Part shown: in pieces, positions 14,299 to 21,266 of the stretch | Layout: each line of letters starts with the position of its first letter | How positions within the stretch are numbered: position 1 is the first letter of the stretch | NCBI GenBank assembly: GCA_036503065.1 | Contig: DASXXM010000325.1 | Location: forward strand, 1-24,501 | Length of the DNA: 24,501 bases | Origin: DATEPR01 sp036503065 | GTDB lineage: Bacteria; Actinomycetota; Actinomycetes; Mycobacteriales; Pseudonocardiaceae | Direction of reading: 5' to 3' | Position numbers and translations under genes: made by a program | Notes under the pieces: model-generated | What the model was told of the DNA's origin: nothing | The model's input: the letters and a program-made list of their open reading frames with translations, nothing else | Databases searched by the model: none

Positions 14299-14547
14299 TC
14301 AGGCCGCGGCGCGCAGGACCTGCTGGATCTCCTCGACGGACGGGTTGACCATCCACACGTCACCGATGTTGATGGTCGGCACGGTCTCGTTCCCGCCTGC
14401 GACGGCACGCACCGCGGCGGCGGCCGTCGGGTCCTGCCAGATGTTGCGCTCCCGGTAGCTCAGTCCCGCTGCGGCCAGGTCGGCGCGCAGCATGGTGCAG
14501 AACGGGCAGCCCGGGCGGGCGTACATCACGATGTCGGTGTCGGCCAT
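14299..14547 (-). CDS. Glutaredoxin-fold mycoredoxin-like protein, 82 aa
   Basis: ATG at 14547 (complement 14545-14547). An in-frame extension to 14901 runs through intergenic DNA and is rejected. The 82-residue protein opens MADTDIVMYARPGCPFCTML, with the redox motif CPFC at residues 14-17. It has the cis-Pro loop TVPTINIG (56-63) and a C-terminal helix, so the whole glutaredoxin fold is present. Mycoredoxins reduce mycothiol-protein mixed disulfides in actinobacteria, which lack glutathione; the family's best-known motif is CGYC, and CPFC occurs in related members. Mycoredoxin is preferred over NrdH because of the overall sequence, but substrate is unproven. A weak CACACT box 6 nt before ATG suggests a leaderless mRNA. 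Confidence 0.87.
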   Translation of the reverse strand: MADTDIVMYARPGCPFCTMLRADLAAAGLSYRERNIWQDPTAAAAVRAVAGGNETVPTINIGDVWMVNPSVEEIQQVLRAAA

Positions 14548-14693
14548 GTGTCCAGTGTGCGCCAGGGGACATGTCGGCTGACGAATCAACCCGTGCGCAA
14601 CCGGCCGGGCCCGCTGACGGGTGCCGGGTGTCCGCCCTTTGGTGTGGTGCACGCTGGGCCCAACGGCTACCTTTCGGGCAGTCGGCCCAACCA

Positions 14694-14746
14694 GGTGAAC
14701 GCTGTTGGCTCTCCGCTCGAGAGTGCGTGCGCGAACACCGTTCACC
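14694..14746. promoter_or_regulatory. Candidate TetR operator: GGTGAACG...CGTTCACC
   Basis: Perfect 8-bp inverted half-sites at 14694-14701 and 14739-14746 lie just before the TetR start at 14765, with a second inverted repeat CTCTC-CGCTC-GAGAG (14709-14723) between them. TetR regulators commonly bind palindromes in their own promoters. Elsewhere in the 14548-14764 gap a direct repeat GGCCCAAC (14657-14664, 14684-14691) is seen. Confidence 0.4.
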
Positions 14747-14764
14747 AGCACAACCGGGAGAGTC

Positions 14765-15490
14765 ATGACCCAGGCCGAACGCCGTGACCGGAGCCGAGTC
14801 GACACCGACCGGTCCATCCGCACCGTAGCCAGAACACTGCTGGTCAGCCGCGGCCGCCAGGGCGTCACGCTGCGGGCGATCGCGCGCGAGATGGGCATCA
14901 CGGCGCCCGCCCTGTACCGGTACTACGACTCGTTCGAGGACCTGATCCGGCACGTCTGCACCGACATCTGCGCCGACCTGGCCGCCGAGTTGACGGCCGG
15001 GCTCACCGCCGTGCCGGACGAGGACACCCCCGGCCAGGTCTTCGCCGTGTGCCGGGGCTTCCGCGCGTGGGCGGTCCGGCACCCACAGGAGTTCAGTCTG
15101 GTCTTCGCGACGCCGGCCGCCGGACTGCCCGCCGACTGCGCACCGGACCCGTTCGGCCAGGTCTTCCTGACGGTCGCCGCCCGGGTGCTGGCCGCCCGGC
15201 AACTGGCCGTACCAGCGGAGGCGGACGTGCCGGAGCAACTGCGCGCCGACCTGGCCGAATTCCGGACCACGCTGATCAACACCCTGGCCGAGACAGGCAT
15301 CGACCTGCCGGAACACCTGTTCCCGCTGGGCGCGGCCTACACCATGCTGCGGTTCTGGGTGCGGCTGTACGGGCAGGTCGCCCTTGAGGTCTTCGGGCGA
15401 TTCCCGGCCCCGGTGTCCGCTCCGGAGCTCCTGTTCGAGTCGATGGTCGCCGAACTGGCCGCCGAGATCGGGCTCACAGCACGACGTTGA
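14765..15490 (+). CDS. TetR-family transcriptional regulator with WHG-type C-terminal domain, 241 aa
   Basis: The ATG at 14765 follows GGGAGAG; longer frames to 14705 lack such a site. The HTH at ~15-65 reads RSIRTVARTLLVSRGRQGVT, then LRAIAREMGITAPALYRYYD with the usual helix-turn-helix ending in YRYY, then SFEDLIRHV. The C-terminal domain contains FRAWAVRHPQEFSLVFATPA, typical of the TetR_C_33 (WHG) group. It probably represses itself and perhaps the divergent mycoredoxin gene 217 bp away (inference). The ligand is unknown. Its 3' end overlaps the convergent leuS gene by 17 bp. Confidence 0.9.
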   Translation: MTQAERRDRSRVDTDRSIRTVARTLLVSRGRQGVTLRAIAREMGITAPALYRYYDSFEDLIRHVCTDICADLAAELTAGLTAVPDEDTPGQVFAVCRGFRAWAVRHPQEFSLVFATPAAGLPADCAPDPFGQVFLTVAARVLAARQLAVPAEADVPEQLRADLAEFRTTLINTLAETGIDLPEHLFPLGAAYTMLRFWVRLYGQVALEVFGRFPAPVSAPELLFESMVAELAAEIGLTARR

Positions 15491-18323
15491 CCAGCCGGCC
15501 GGGCACCACCACCACCTTCTTGGGCGCCAGGCCCCCGGTCAGCGCGACGATCTTCTCGTCGGCCAGGGCGGCCATCCGGACCTCGTCCCGCTCGGCCGTG
15601 GCCGGCACCGTCACGCGGGAGCGAACCTTGCCGTTGACCTGGATCGGGTACTCGACCGTGTCCTGGACCAGGTACCGCTCGTCGGCGACCGGGAAGGGAC
15701 CGTGGGCCAGTGAGTCCTCGTGGCCCAGCCGCGACCACAGTTCGTCCGCGACGTGCGGGGCCAGCGGGGCCAGCATCTGGACCAGCGGCTCGACCAGCGC
15801 CTTCGGGGTGCCGGCGCCCGCCGCGTAGACCTTGGTGACGTGGTTGTTCAGCTCGATCAGCTTGGCGCCCGCGGTGTTGAACCGCATGCCCGAGTAGTCC
15901 CCCCGCACACCCGCGATGGCCTTGTTCAGCGCCCGCAGGTCGGCCTCGGTCGGCTCGGCGTCGGACAGCCTCGGCGCACCGGTCTGCTCGTCGATCACGT
16001 TGCGCCACAGGCGTTGCAGAAACCGCTGCGCGCCGACGACGTCCTTGGTCGCCCACGGGCGGGACACGTCCAGCGGGCCCATCGACATCTCGTACAGTCG
16101 CAGCGTGTCCGCGCCGTAGCGAGCGCACATCTCGTCCGGCGCCACCGAGTTGCGCAGGCTCTTGCCCATCTTGCCGTACTCGCGCCTGACCTCGCGACCG
16201 TCGTAGTACCAGTGTCCGTCTACTTCGGACACCTCTTCCGCCGGCACGTAGACGCCGCGCTTGTCGGTGTAGGCGTATGCCTGGATGTAGCCCTGGTTGA
16301 ACAGCCTGCGGAACGGCTCGACCGAGCTGACATCGCCGCGGTCGAACAGCACCTTCTGCCAGAACCGGGAGTACAGCAGGTGCAGCACGGCGTGCTCGAC
16401 CCCGCCGATGTACAGGTCGACGCCGCCCGGGTCGTGCGCGCCGTGGTCGGCCGGGCGTGGGCCGACCCAGTAGCGCTCGTTCTCCGGGGCGCAGAACGTC
16501 TCGTCGTTGGTCGGGTCGATGTAGCGCAGCTGGTACCAGCAGGAACCGGCCCACTGCGGCATCACGTTGACGTCGCGGCGATACCGCTTGGGCCCGTCGC
16601 CCAGGTCCAGCTCGACCTCGACCCAGTCGGTGGCCTTGGCCAGTGGCGGGGCCGGCTCCGAATTCGCGTCCTCCGGGTCGAACGTGATCGGCGCGTAGTC
16701 CGGGATGTCGGGCAGTTCCACCGGCAGCTGGTCGGCGGGCAGCGGGATCGGCAGGCCGGTCTCGTCATAGACGATGGGGAACGGCTCGCCCCAGTAACGC
16801 TGCCGGGCGAACAGCCAGTCGCGCAGCTTGTACTGCACGGTGCCCTCGCCGTGGCCGTGCCGCTCCAGCCACTCGGTGATCGCCTTCTTGGCGTCGTCGA
16901 CGTCCATGCCGTCCAGGAACTGGGAGTTGACCGCCGGGCCCGCACCGGTGAACGCCTCGCCGTCGAAACCCTCGGTGGGTTGCACGGTGCGCACGATCGG
17001 CAGGCCGAACACGACGGCGAAGTCCCAGTCCCGCTGGTCCTGGCCGGGGACCGCCATGATCGCGCCGGTGCCGTAGCCGGTCAGCACGTAGTCCGCGATG
17101 AACACCGGGATCTGGCTGTCGTTCGCCGGGTTCGTGGCGAAGACCCCGGTGAACACGCCGGTCTTGTCCTTGTTCTCCTGCCGGTCCAGGTCCGACTTCA
17201 TGGACGCGGCCCTGCGGTAGGCCGCGACCGCGTCGGCCGGGGTGGCCGCGCCGCCGGTCCAGGTCGGGTTCACGTCGGCAGGCCACTGGGCCGCGGTCAG
17301 GCTGTCCACCAGCGGGTGTTCCGGCGCCAGAACCAGATAGGTCGCGCCGAACACGGTGTCCTGGCGGGTGGTGAAGACCTCGATGTCCGCCGTCCCGGCG
17401 GGGAAGCGGATGCGGGCGCCCTGTGAGCGGCCGATCCAGTTGCGCTGCATGGTCTTGACCTTCTCGGGCCAGTCCAGCAGGTCCAGGTCGTCGACCAGGC
17501 GGTCGGCGTAGGCGGTGATCCGCATCATCCACTGGCGCAGGTTGCGGCGGAACACCGGGAAGTTGCCCCGGTCGCTGCGGCCCTCGGCGGTGACCTCCTC
17601 GTTGGCCAGCACCGTGCCCAGGCCCGGACACCAGTTGACCGGCGCGTCCGACAGGTACACCAGCCGGTGATCGTCGATGACCTGCCGCCGCTCGACAGCG
17701 GTGTGGTCGGCCCACGGGCGGCCGTCCGGGGTGGCACGGGTGCCGGCGGCGAACTCGGCGATCAGCTCCGCGACCGGACGGGCCCGCCGCGCCGCCGTGT
17801 CGTACCAGGAGTCGTAGATGCGCAGGAAGATCCACTGCGTCCAGCGGTAGTACCCGACGTCGGTCGTGGCGAAGCGGCGGCGCTCGTCGTGACCCAGGCC
17901 CAGGCGGCGGATCTGCGACAGGTACCGCTGGATGTTGTCCTCGGTGGTCTTGCGCGGGTGCTGGCCGGTGCTCACGGAGTACTGCTCGGCCGGCAGGCCG
18001 AACGCGTCGAAACCCATGGTGTGCAACACGTTCCGGCCGGTCATCCGGTGGTACCTGGCGAACACGTCGGTGGCGATGAAGCCCAGTGGGTGTCCGACGT
18101 GCAGGCCCTCACCCGACGGGTAGGGGAACATGTCCTGTACGAACAGCTTGTCCGCGGGCAGCGGCCGCGCGGCCAGCGGACCGGTCGGGTTCGGCGCGTG
18201 GAACGTGCCGTGCTCGGTCCAGTACTCCTGCCAGCGCTGCTCGATCCGGCCGGCCAGTGCCGCGGTGTAGCGGTGGGCCGGGACCGCGTCGGTCGGGGTG
18301 GCGGTGGTGACAGCGTCGGTCAT
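15474..18323 (-). CDS. leuS: Leucyl-tRNA synthetase, 949 aa
   Basis: The ATG at 18323 has an AGGAGG ribosome-binding site 9 nt upstream; the longer frame to 18392 crosses the attenuator hairpin and is rejected. The enzyme charges tRNA-Leu in the cytosol. The HIGH-type motif is HVGH at residues 75-78 in FPYPSGEGLHVGHPLGF. The CP1 editing domain is recognised by TTRQDTVFGATYLVLAPEHP and by AIMAVPGQDQRDWDFAVVFG, with its conserved Asp. The KMSKS loop is KMGKS near residue 716 (REYGKMGKSLRNSVAPDEM). An anticodon-binding domain and a C-terminal domain ending GLAPKKVVVVPGRLVNVVL complete the protein. All motifs look intact. Expression is probably controlled by leucine attenuation in the leader. Confidence 0.98.
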   Translation of the reverse strand: MTDAVTTATPTDAVPAHRYTAALAGRIEQRWQEYWTEHGTFHAPNPTGPLAARPLPADKLFVQDMFPYPSGEGLHVGHPLGFIATDVFARYHRMTGRNVLHTMGFDAFGLPAEQYSVSTGQHPRKTTEDNIQRYLSQIRRLGLGHDERRRFATTDVGYYRWTQWIFLRIYDSWYDTAARRARPVAELIAEFAAGTRATPDGRPWADHTAVERRQVIDDHRLVYLSDAPVNWCPGLGTVLANEEVTAEGRSDRGNFPVFRRNLRQWMMRITAYADRLVDDLDLLDWPEKVKTMQRNWIGRSQGARIRFPAGTADIEVFTTRQDTVFGATYLVLAPEHPLVDSLTAAQWPADVNPTWTGGAATPADAVAAYRRAASMKSDLDRQENKDKTGVFTGVFATNPANDSQIPVFIADYVLTGYGTGAIMAVPGQDQRDWDFAVVFGLPIVRTVQPTEGFDGEAFTGAGPAVNSQFLDGMDVDDAKKAITEWLERHGHGEGTVQYKLRDWLFARQRYWGEPFPIVYDETGLPIPLPADQLPVELPDIPDYAPITFDPEDANSEPAPPLAKATDWVEVELDLGDGPKRYRRDVNVMPQWAGSCWYQLRYIDPTNDETFCAPENERYWVGPRPADHGAHDPGGVDLYIGGVEHAVLHLLYSRFWQKVLFDRGDVSSVEPFRRLFNQGYIQAYAYTDKRGVYVPAEEVSEVDGHWYYDGREVRREYGKMGKSLRNSVAPDEMCARYGADTLRLYEMSMGPLDVSRPWATKDVVGAQRFLQRLWRNVIDEQTGAPRLSDAEPTEADLRALNKAIAGVRGDYSGMRFNTAGAKLIELNNHVTKVYAAGAGTPKALVEPLVQMLAPLAPHVADELWSRLGHEDSLAHGPFPVADERYLVQDTVEYPIQVNGKVRSRVTVPATAERDEVRMAALADEKIVALTGGLAPKKVVVVPGRLVNVVL

Positions 18324-18369
18324 CGCCGGAATCCTCCTGGTTCGTGTACCTGCTCCGGACAACAGAAAA

Positions 18370-18398
18370 CCCCTCAGGCCGATGGAGGCCATGAGGGG
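18370..18398 (-). terminator. Intrinsic terminator/attenuator hairpin in leuS leader
   Basis: On the minus strand CCCCTCA-TGGCC, loop TCCATC, GGCC-TGAGGGG is followed by TTTT (complement at 18366-18369). This is an 11-bp stem with one bulged base and a U-run, 43 bp upstream of the leuS start. It terminates before leuS unless an alternative fold forms. Confidence 0.85.
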
Positions 18399-18400
18399 CT

Positions 18401-18433
18401 GCCGCGCCGACCGTGTGGTTGGGTCAGCGCGGC
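18401..18433 (-). other. Alternative leader hairpin (pause/anti-structure) at the leader-peptide stop
   Basis: GCCGCGC at the end of the leader ORF (18433-18427) pairs perfectly with GCGCGGC (18407-18401), directly before the terminator stem. Ribosome position on the Leu codons would decide whether it forms. Confidence 0.5.
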
Positions 18434-18462
18434 TCGGTAAGGAGCAGGCGCACCGTGCTCAT
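18424..18462 (-). CDS. leuS leader peptide, 12 aa, with three consecutive Leu codons
   Basis: ATG at 18462 to TGA at 18424-18426 encodes MSTVRLLLTEPR. The three Leu codons are CTG CTC CTT; CTT is rare in such a GC-rich genome and would heighten sensitivity to leucyl-tRNA shortage. A -10-like TATTCT box lies 6 nt before the ATG, so the transcript may be leaderless. Together with the downstream terminator this is the classic amino-acid attenuation layout: slow decoding of Leu codons changes leader folding and lets transcription continue into leuS. Confidence 0.82.
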   Translation of the reverse strand: MSTVRLLLTEPR

Positions 18463-18468
18463 GGCAGC

Positions 18469-18474
18469 AGAATA
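18469..18474 (-). promoter_or_regulatory. -10 box for the leuS leader transcript
   Basis: TATTCT on the minus strand is 6 nt before the leader-peptide ATG at 18462. The divergent lipoprotein gene starts only 40 bp away at 18503, so the two promoters must overlap. Confidence 0.55.
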
Positions 18475-18502
18475 GCGCACCTGACTGAACGGGGTTCGAC
18501 AT

Positions 18503-19894
18503 ATGCGTGACGCGCACCTGGCGGTCGTCACGGCCGCGCTGGTCGTGACGGCCGGACTGCTCGCCGGCTGCTCATCGGCGGCACCGCCACAGCCTGCGGT
18601 TTCGCCGACACCGACGACCACATCGGACCCACATCCGAGGTTGGCGGCCCCGGCGCTCGGCGCGGACTGGACCACCTACCACCAGGACAACGCCCGCACC
18701 GGCACCGCGGCCGGGCTCGCGCCGCTGGGCACCCTGAGCACGGCGTGGCACGCGAACCTTGACGGTGCGGTCTACGGGCAGCCGCTCGTGGTCGGCGACA
18801 CGGTCCTGGCCGCCACCGAGAACGACACCGTGTACGGCCTGAACGCAGGTACCGGCGCCACGCTGTGGTCGGCCCACGTGGGCACGCCGATGCCGCGGTC
18901 CGCCCTGCCGTGCGGGGACGTCGACCCGCTCGGCATCACCGGCACGATGGTCTACGACCCGGCCACCAGCCTGGTGTTCGCGGTGGCCGAGACGACCGGC
19001 GGCACGCACACCCTGTTCGGCATCGACGTGCGGACCGGCAGGGTCGCCGTGCGCACCGGGGTGGAACCGCCTGCCGGCGACAGGATCGCGCACCAGCAGC
19101 GGTCCGCGCTGACGCTGCTGAACGGCCGGGTCTACGTGGCCTACGGCGGGCTGTTCGGCGACTGCGGGCACTACGTCGGCTCGGTGGTCTCGGTGACCAC
19201 GGCTGGTGCCGACCCGCTGCAGTACGCGGTGCCCACCGGCCGCGAGGGCGGTATCTGGAACCCCGGTGGCGCGACCGTGAGCGGCGGCACGCTGCTCTAC
19301 ACGGTCGGCAACGGCGAATCCACCGGAGGCAGCTACGACGGCAGCGACTCGGTAATCGCGTTGTCGCCCACACTGAACCGCACCGACGTGTTCGCGCCGT
19401 CGAGTTGGCCGCAGGACAACGCGAGCGACCTGGACCTCGGCTCGGGCAGCCCGGCCGTGCTCGGCGGTTGGGTGTTCGTGGCCGGCAAGCGGGGCACCGG
19501 CTACGTGCTGGCCACCGGCCACCTCGGCGGGGTCGGCGGCCAGGTGGCCCAGGCGCAGGTGTGCCGGTCGTTCGGCGGCACCGCGATCGCCGGTGACCGG
19601 ATCATCGTGCCGTGCCCGGAGGGGCCGCTGGCGGTGGCCGTCGCGGCGAACGGCACCCCGTCGGTCGTGTGGCGCGCGCCGGTCGGCGCGGCCGGCTCGC
19701 CCACCGTGGGCGGGGGCGCGGTCTGGGTGGTCGACTACGACGCGGGCGTGCTGTACGCGCTGGACCCCGGTAACGGGCACGTGCGGGCACAGGTGACCGT
19801 CGGCACCGCGCCGCACTTCGCCTCGCCGACCCTGTCCGGTTCGCGGGCCTACGTCGGCACCAACAGCGGGGTGGTCGCGGTCGCCGGCGCGTGA
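18503..19894 (+). CDS. PQQ-binding-like beta-propeller lipoprotein, 463 aa
   Basis: The ATG at 18503 gives MRDAHLAVVTAALVVTAGLLAGC, a lipoprotein signal peptide with lipobox LLAGC (Cys23 is the lipidated residue). A Pro/Thr/Ser linker follows. From ~50 the protein is made of propeller blades: DWTTYHQDNARTGTAAG opens the first; later blades have the pattern hydrophobic-V-x-G-x-T-V-L-A-A-T and Y-G-L-N-A-x-T-G. The last reads GVLYALDPGNGHVRAQVTVG and THE C-terminal strand AYVGTNSGVVAVAGA. The fold is that of PQQ-dependent dehydrogenases, but no PQQ-contact Trp or metal-site motif is evident, so it is probably a surface binding or scaffold protein. It is divergent from leuS. Confidence 0.88.
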   Translation: MRDAHLAVVTAALVVTAGLLAGCSSAAPPQPAVSPTPTTTSDPHPRLAAPALGADWTTYHQDNARTGTAAGLAPLGTLSTAWHANLDGAVYGQPLVVGDTVLAATENDTVYGLNAGTGATLWSAHVGTPMPRSALPCGDVDPLGITGTMVYDPATSLVFAVAETTGGTHTLFGIDVRTGRVAVRTGVEPPAGDRIAHQQRSALTLLNGRVYVAYGGLFGDCGHYVGSVVSVTTAGADPLQYAVPTGREGGIWNPGGATVSGGTLLYTVGNGESTGGSYDGSDSVIALSPTLNRTDVFAPSSWPQDNASDLDLGSGSPAVLGGWVFVAGKRGTGYVLATGHLGGVGGQVAQAQVCRSFGGTAIAGDRIIVPCPEGPLAVAVAANGTPSVVWRAPVGAAGSPTVGGGAVWVVDYDAGVLYALDPGNGHVRAQVTVGTAPHFASPTLSGSRAYVGTNSGVVAVAGA

Positions 19895-19906
19895 CCGGGC
19901 CGCCGG

Positions 19907-19912
19907 TAGGCT
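19907..19912 (+). promoter_or_regulatory. -10 box for leaderless SdpI-like gene
   Basis: TAGGCT lies 8 nt before the GTG at 19921. The same hexamer is found before the MFS gene at 21267. Confidence 0.45.
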
Positions 19913-19920
19913 GTGCGGCC

Positions 19921-20358
19921 GTGACCTTCGCCGACGCCGCCACCGCCGCGCCCGCCGCGCTGCGGATCGTCCTGCTGCTGGTGCTGCTCGCGCTCGGCGT
20001 GCCGCTGGGTGTGGTCGGGACGCTCGGCTGGCGGCAGCGACTGGCCCGCGAGGGCAGGCTCGGGGTGCGCACGACCGCCGCCATGCGCAGCGACGACGCG
20101 TTCCGGTTGGCCAACCGCGTGGCCGGGCTGCCGGTGCTGGTGGCGGGCGTGGTCGCGGTGTTCGCCGGGATCGCCGCGTTCTTGCTGCCGAACACGGTCG
20201 CCAGCGTGGTCGCGACCGGGATCGGGCTGGTCGGCGCGGTGGCGATCGCCAGGGCAGGCGGGATCGTCGGCGACCGGGCAGCGGGCGCGCTGCCGAAGCC
20301 GGTGCCGCCGCAGTGCGCGGGCTGCGCCTGCGGCGGATGTGCGGCGCTCGGCGGTTAG
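19921..20358 (+). CDS. SdpI-family-like membrane protein with Cys-rich tail, 145 aa
   Basis: The GTG at 19921 is preferred because of the TAGGCT box; a GTG at 19891 overlaps the lipoprotein stop (GTGA) and is the alternative, adding ten residues. The protein has an N-terminal membrane segment (ALRIVLLLVLLALGVPLGVV). A cytosolic patch follows, RLGVRTTAAMRSDDAFRLAN, like the immunity-type SdpI motif (R-[TS]-x-x-x-x-x-x-x-W/F-x-x-x-N). Two further membrane segments lie at ~62-110. The C-terminus PQCAGCACGGCAALGG has four Cys within nine residues, possibly a metal or redox site. SdpI proteins protect against a secreted toxin in Bacillus; the role in actinobacteria is unknown. Its stop overlaps that of yqgE. 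Confidence 0.75.
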   Translation: MTFADAATAAPAALRIVLLLVLLALGVPLGVVGTLGWRQRLAREGRLGVRTTAAMRSDDAFRLANRVAGLPVLVAGVVAVFAGIAAFLLPNTVASVVATGIGLVGAVAIARAGGIVGDRAAGALPKPVPPQCAGCACGGCAALGG

Positions 20359-20927
20359 TTCCGGTGCACGTCACCCGGGTGGGTGGCGAGCAGGGCCGTC
20401 GGCATGCCCTGCCGGCGCAGCACCCGGCCCCACAGGTCCACGGTCGGCGGGCTGAGCACGTCGTCGGGCAGGGCCGGCACCACGATCCAGAACTCGCGCT
20501 CGATCTCGCCTGCCAGTTGCTCGCTCTCCCAGCCTGCGTACCCGGCGAACACGCGCAGCCCACGCAGCCGGGGGACCAGTGGCTCCGGGTCGGCATCGAG
20601 GTCGACCAGCGCCACCGGTCCGCGCACGCCGATGACCCCGGTGACCTGCGCGGCGTCTTCACCCGTGCGCAGTGCACCGAGGCAGAGGGCGGTCTTCTGC
20701 TCAACCGGCCCGCCCACGAAGACCGCCTTGGGCCGGCTGACGTGGGGGCCCCACGCCGGTAACACGTCGTGCACCGCGACCTCGCTCGGTCTGTTCAGCA
20801 CCACACCGAGCGTGCCCTCGCGGCGGTGATCGATGATGTAGACCACGGTCCGGGAGAAATTCGGATCCACCATGGTGGGTGCCGCGACCAACAAGGTCCC
20901 GGGTTCGACATCATCGTCCGGTCGCAC
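20355..20927 (-). CDS. yqgE: YqgE/AlgH family protein (DUF179), 190 aa
   Basis: The GTG at 20927 (complement 20925-20927) follows a GAGGTGGGAT stretch; other starts in the open frame reaching 21734 cross the intergenic hairpin and are rejected. It begins MRPDDDVEPGTLLVAAPTMV. Conserved features are PNFSRTVVYIIDHRREGTLG, VVLNRPSEVAV, the FVGGPV motif, and RVFAGYAGWESEQLAGEI. The GYAGW-x-x-x-Q-L-x-x-E signature is diagnostic. The family is widespread and cytosolic, first linked to alginate regulation in Pseudomonas, but its molecular role is unresolved. Mycobacteria have this gene (Rv0038) near leuS and oriC. Confidence 0.93.
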   Translation of the reverse strand: MRPDDDVEPGTLLVAAPTMVDPNFSRTVVYIIDHRREGTLGVVLNRPSEVAVHDVLPAWGPHVSRPKAVFVGGPVEQKTALCLGALRTGEDAAQVTGVIGVRGPVALVDLDADPEPLVPRLRGLRVFAGYAGWESEQLAGEIEREFWIVVPALPDDVLSPPTVDLWGRVLRRQGMPTALLATHPGDVHRN

Positions 20928-21148
20928 CTGTACATGATCCCACCTCGCGGCCGTGCACCCCGCAGCCGGCCGTGCCGGGAAAATCCCGGGGCGAACCGGG
21001 AACAGACCTACGCCTTCCCTCGTTGAAGAGGTCGGCTGGCTCACCCCGTGTCCCCCGGGCCCACACCAGAGTCGCCGCCGTGGAATACCGTTCGGCTGGA
21101 GCTGCGGCGCGCGGAACCGCCGAGAGGCGACCGGGTGAGTTGGCTGCC

Positions 21149-21195
21149 GAGCGGCAGAGCCCTGCCCGCCGAGTGCGGGCGGGGCTCTGCCGCTC
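21149..21195. other. 47-nt near-perfect hairpin between divergent yqgE and MFS genes
   Basis: GAGCGGCAGAGCCC (21149-21162) pairs with GGGCTCTGCCGCTC (21182-21195), then a T/G position, then GCCCGC (21164-21169) with GCGGGC (21175-21180) around the loop CGAGT: a ~21-bp stem. It lies upstream of two divergent genes, so it is not a terminator for either, and neither side has a U-tract. No convincing gene is seen elsewhere in 20928-21253. Confidence 0.8.
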
Positions 21196-21253
21196 GCGTC
21201 GGCATCTGGGTCAATCGGTCGTGGCGGCTTGGGCCTGCGGGGGTGTCCGGCCG

Positions 21254-21259
21254 TAGGCT
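21254..21259 (+). promoter_or_regulatory. -10 box for leaderless MFS gene
   Basis: TAGGCT lies 7 nt before the GTG at 21267. No ribosome-binding site precedes the GTG. It decides the start over the in-frame GTG-type extension to 21048, which would run through the hairpin. Confidence 0.5.
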
Positions 21260-21266
21260 CGGTCCT

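Noticed and set aside
15720..17426. 568-residue plus-strand open frame inside leuS
   Set aside because: Antisense shadow of leuS, whose catalytic motifs are intact in the other strand.
18324..18462. T-box riboswitch upstream of leuS
   Set aside because: Only about 140 nt long with no T-box-type conserved sequence seen; the Leu-codon leader ORF and terminator explain it as ribosome-mediated attenuation.
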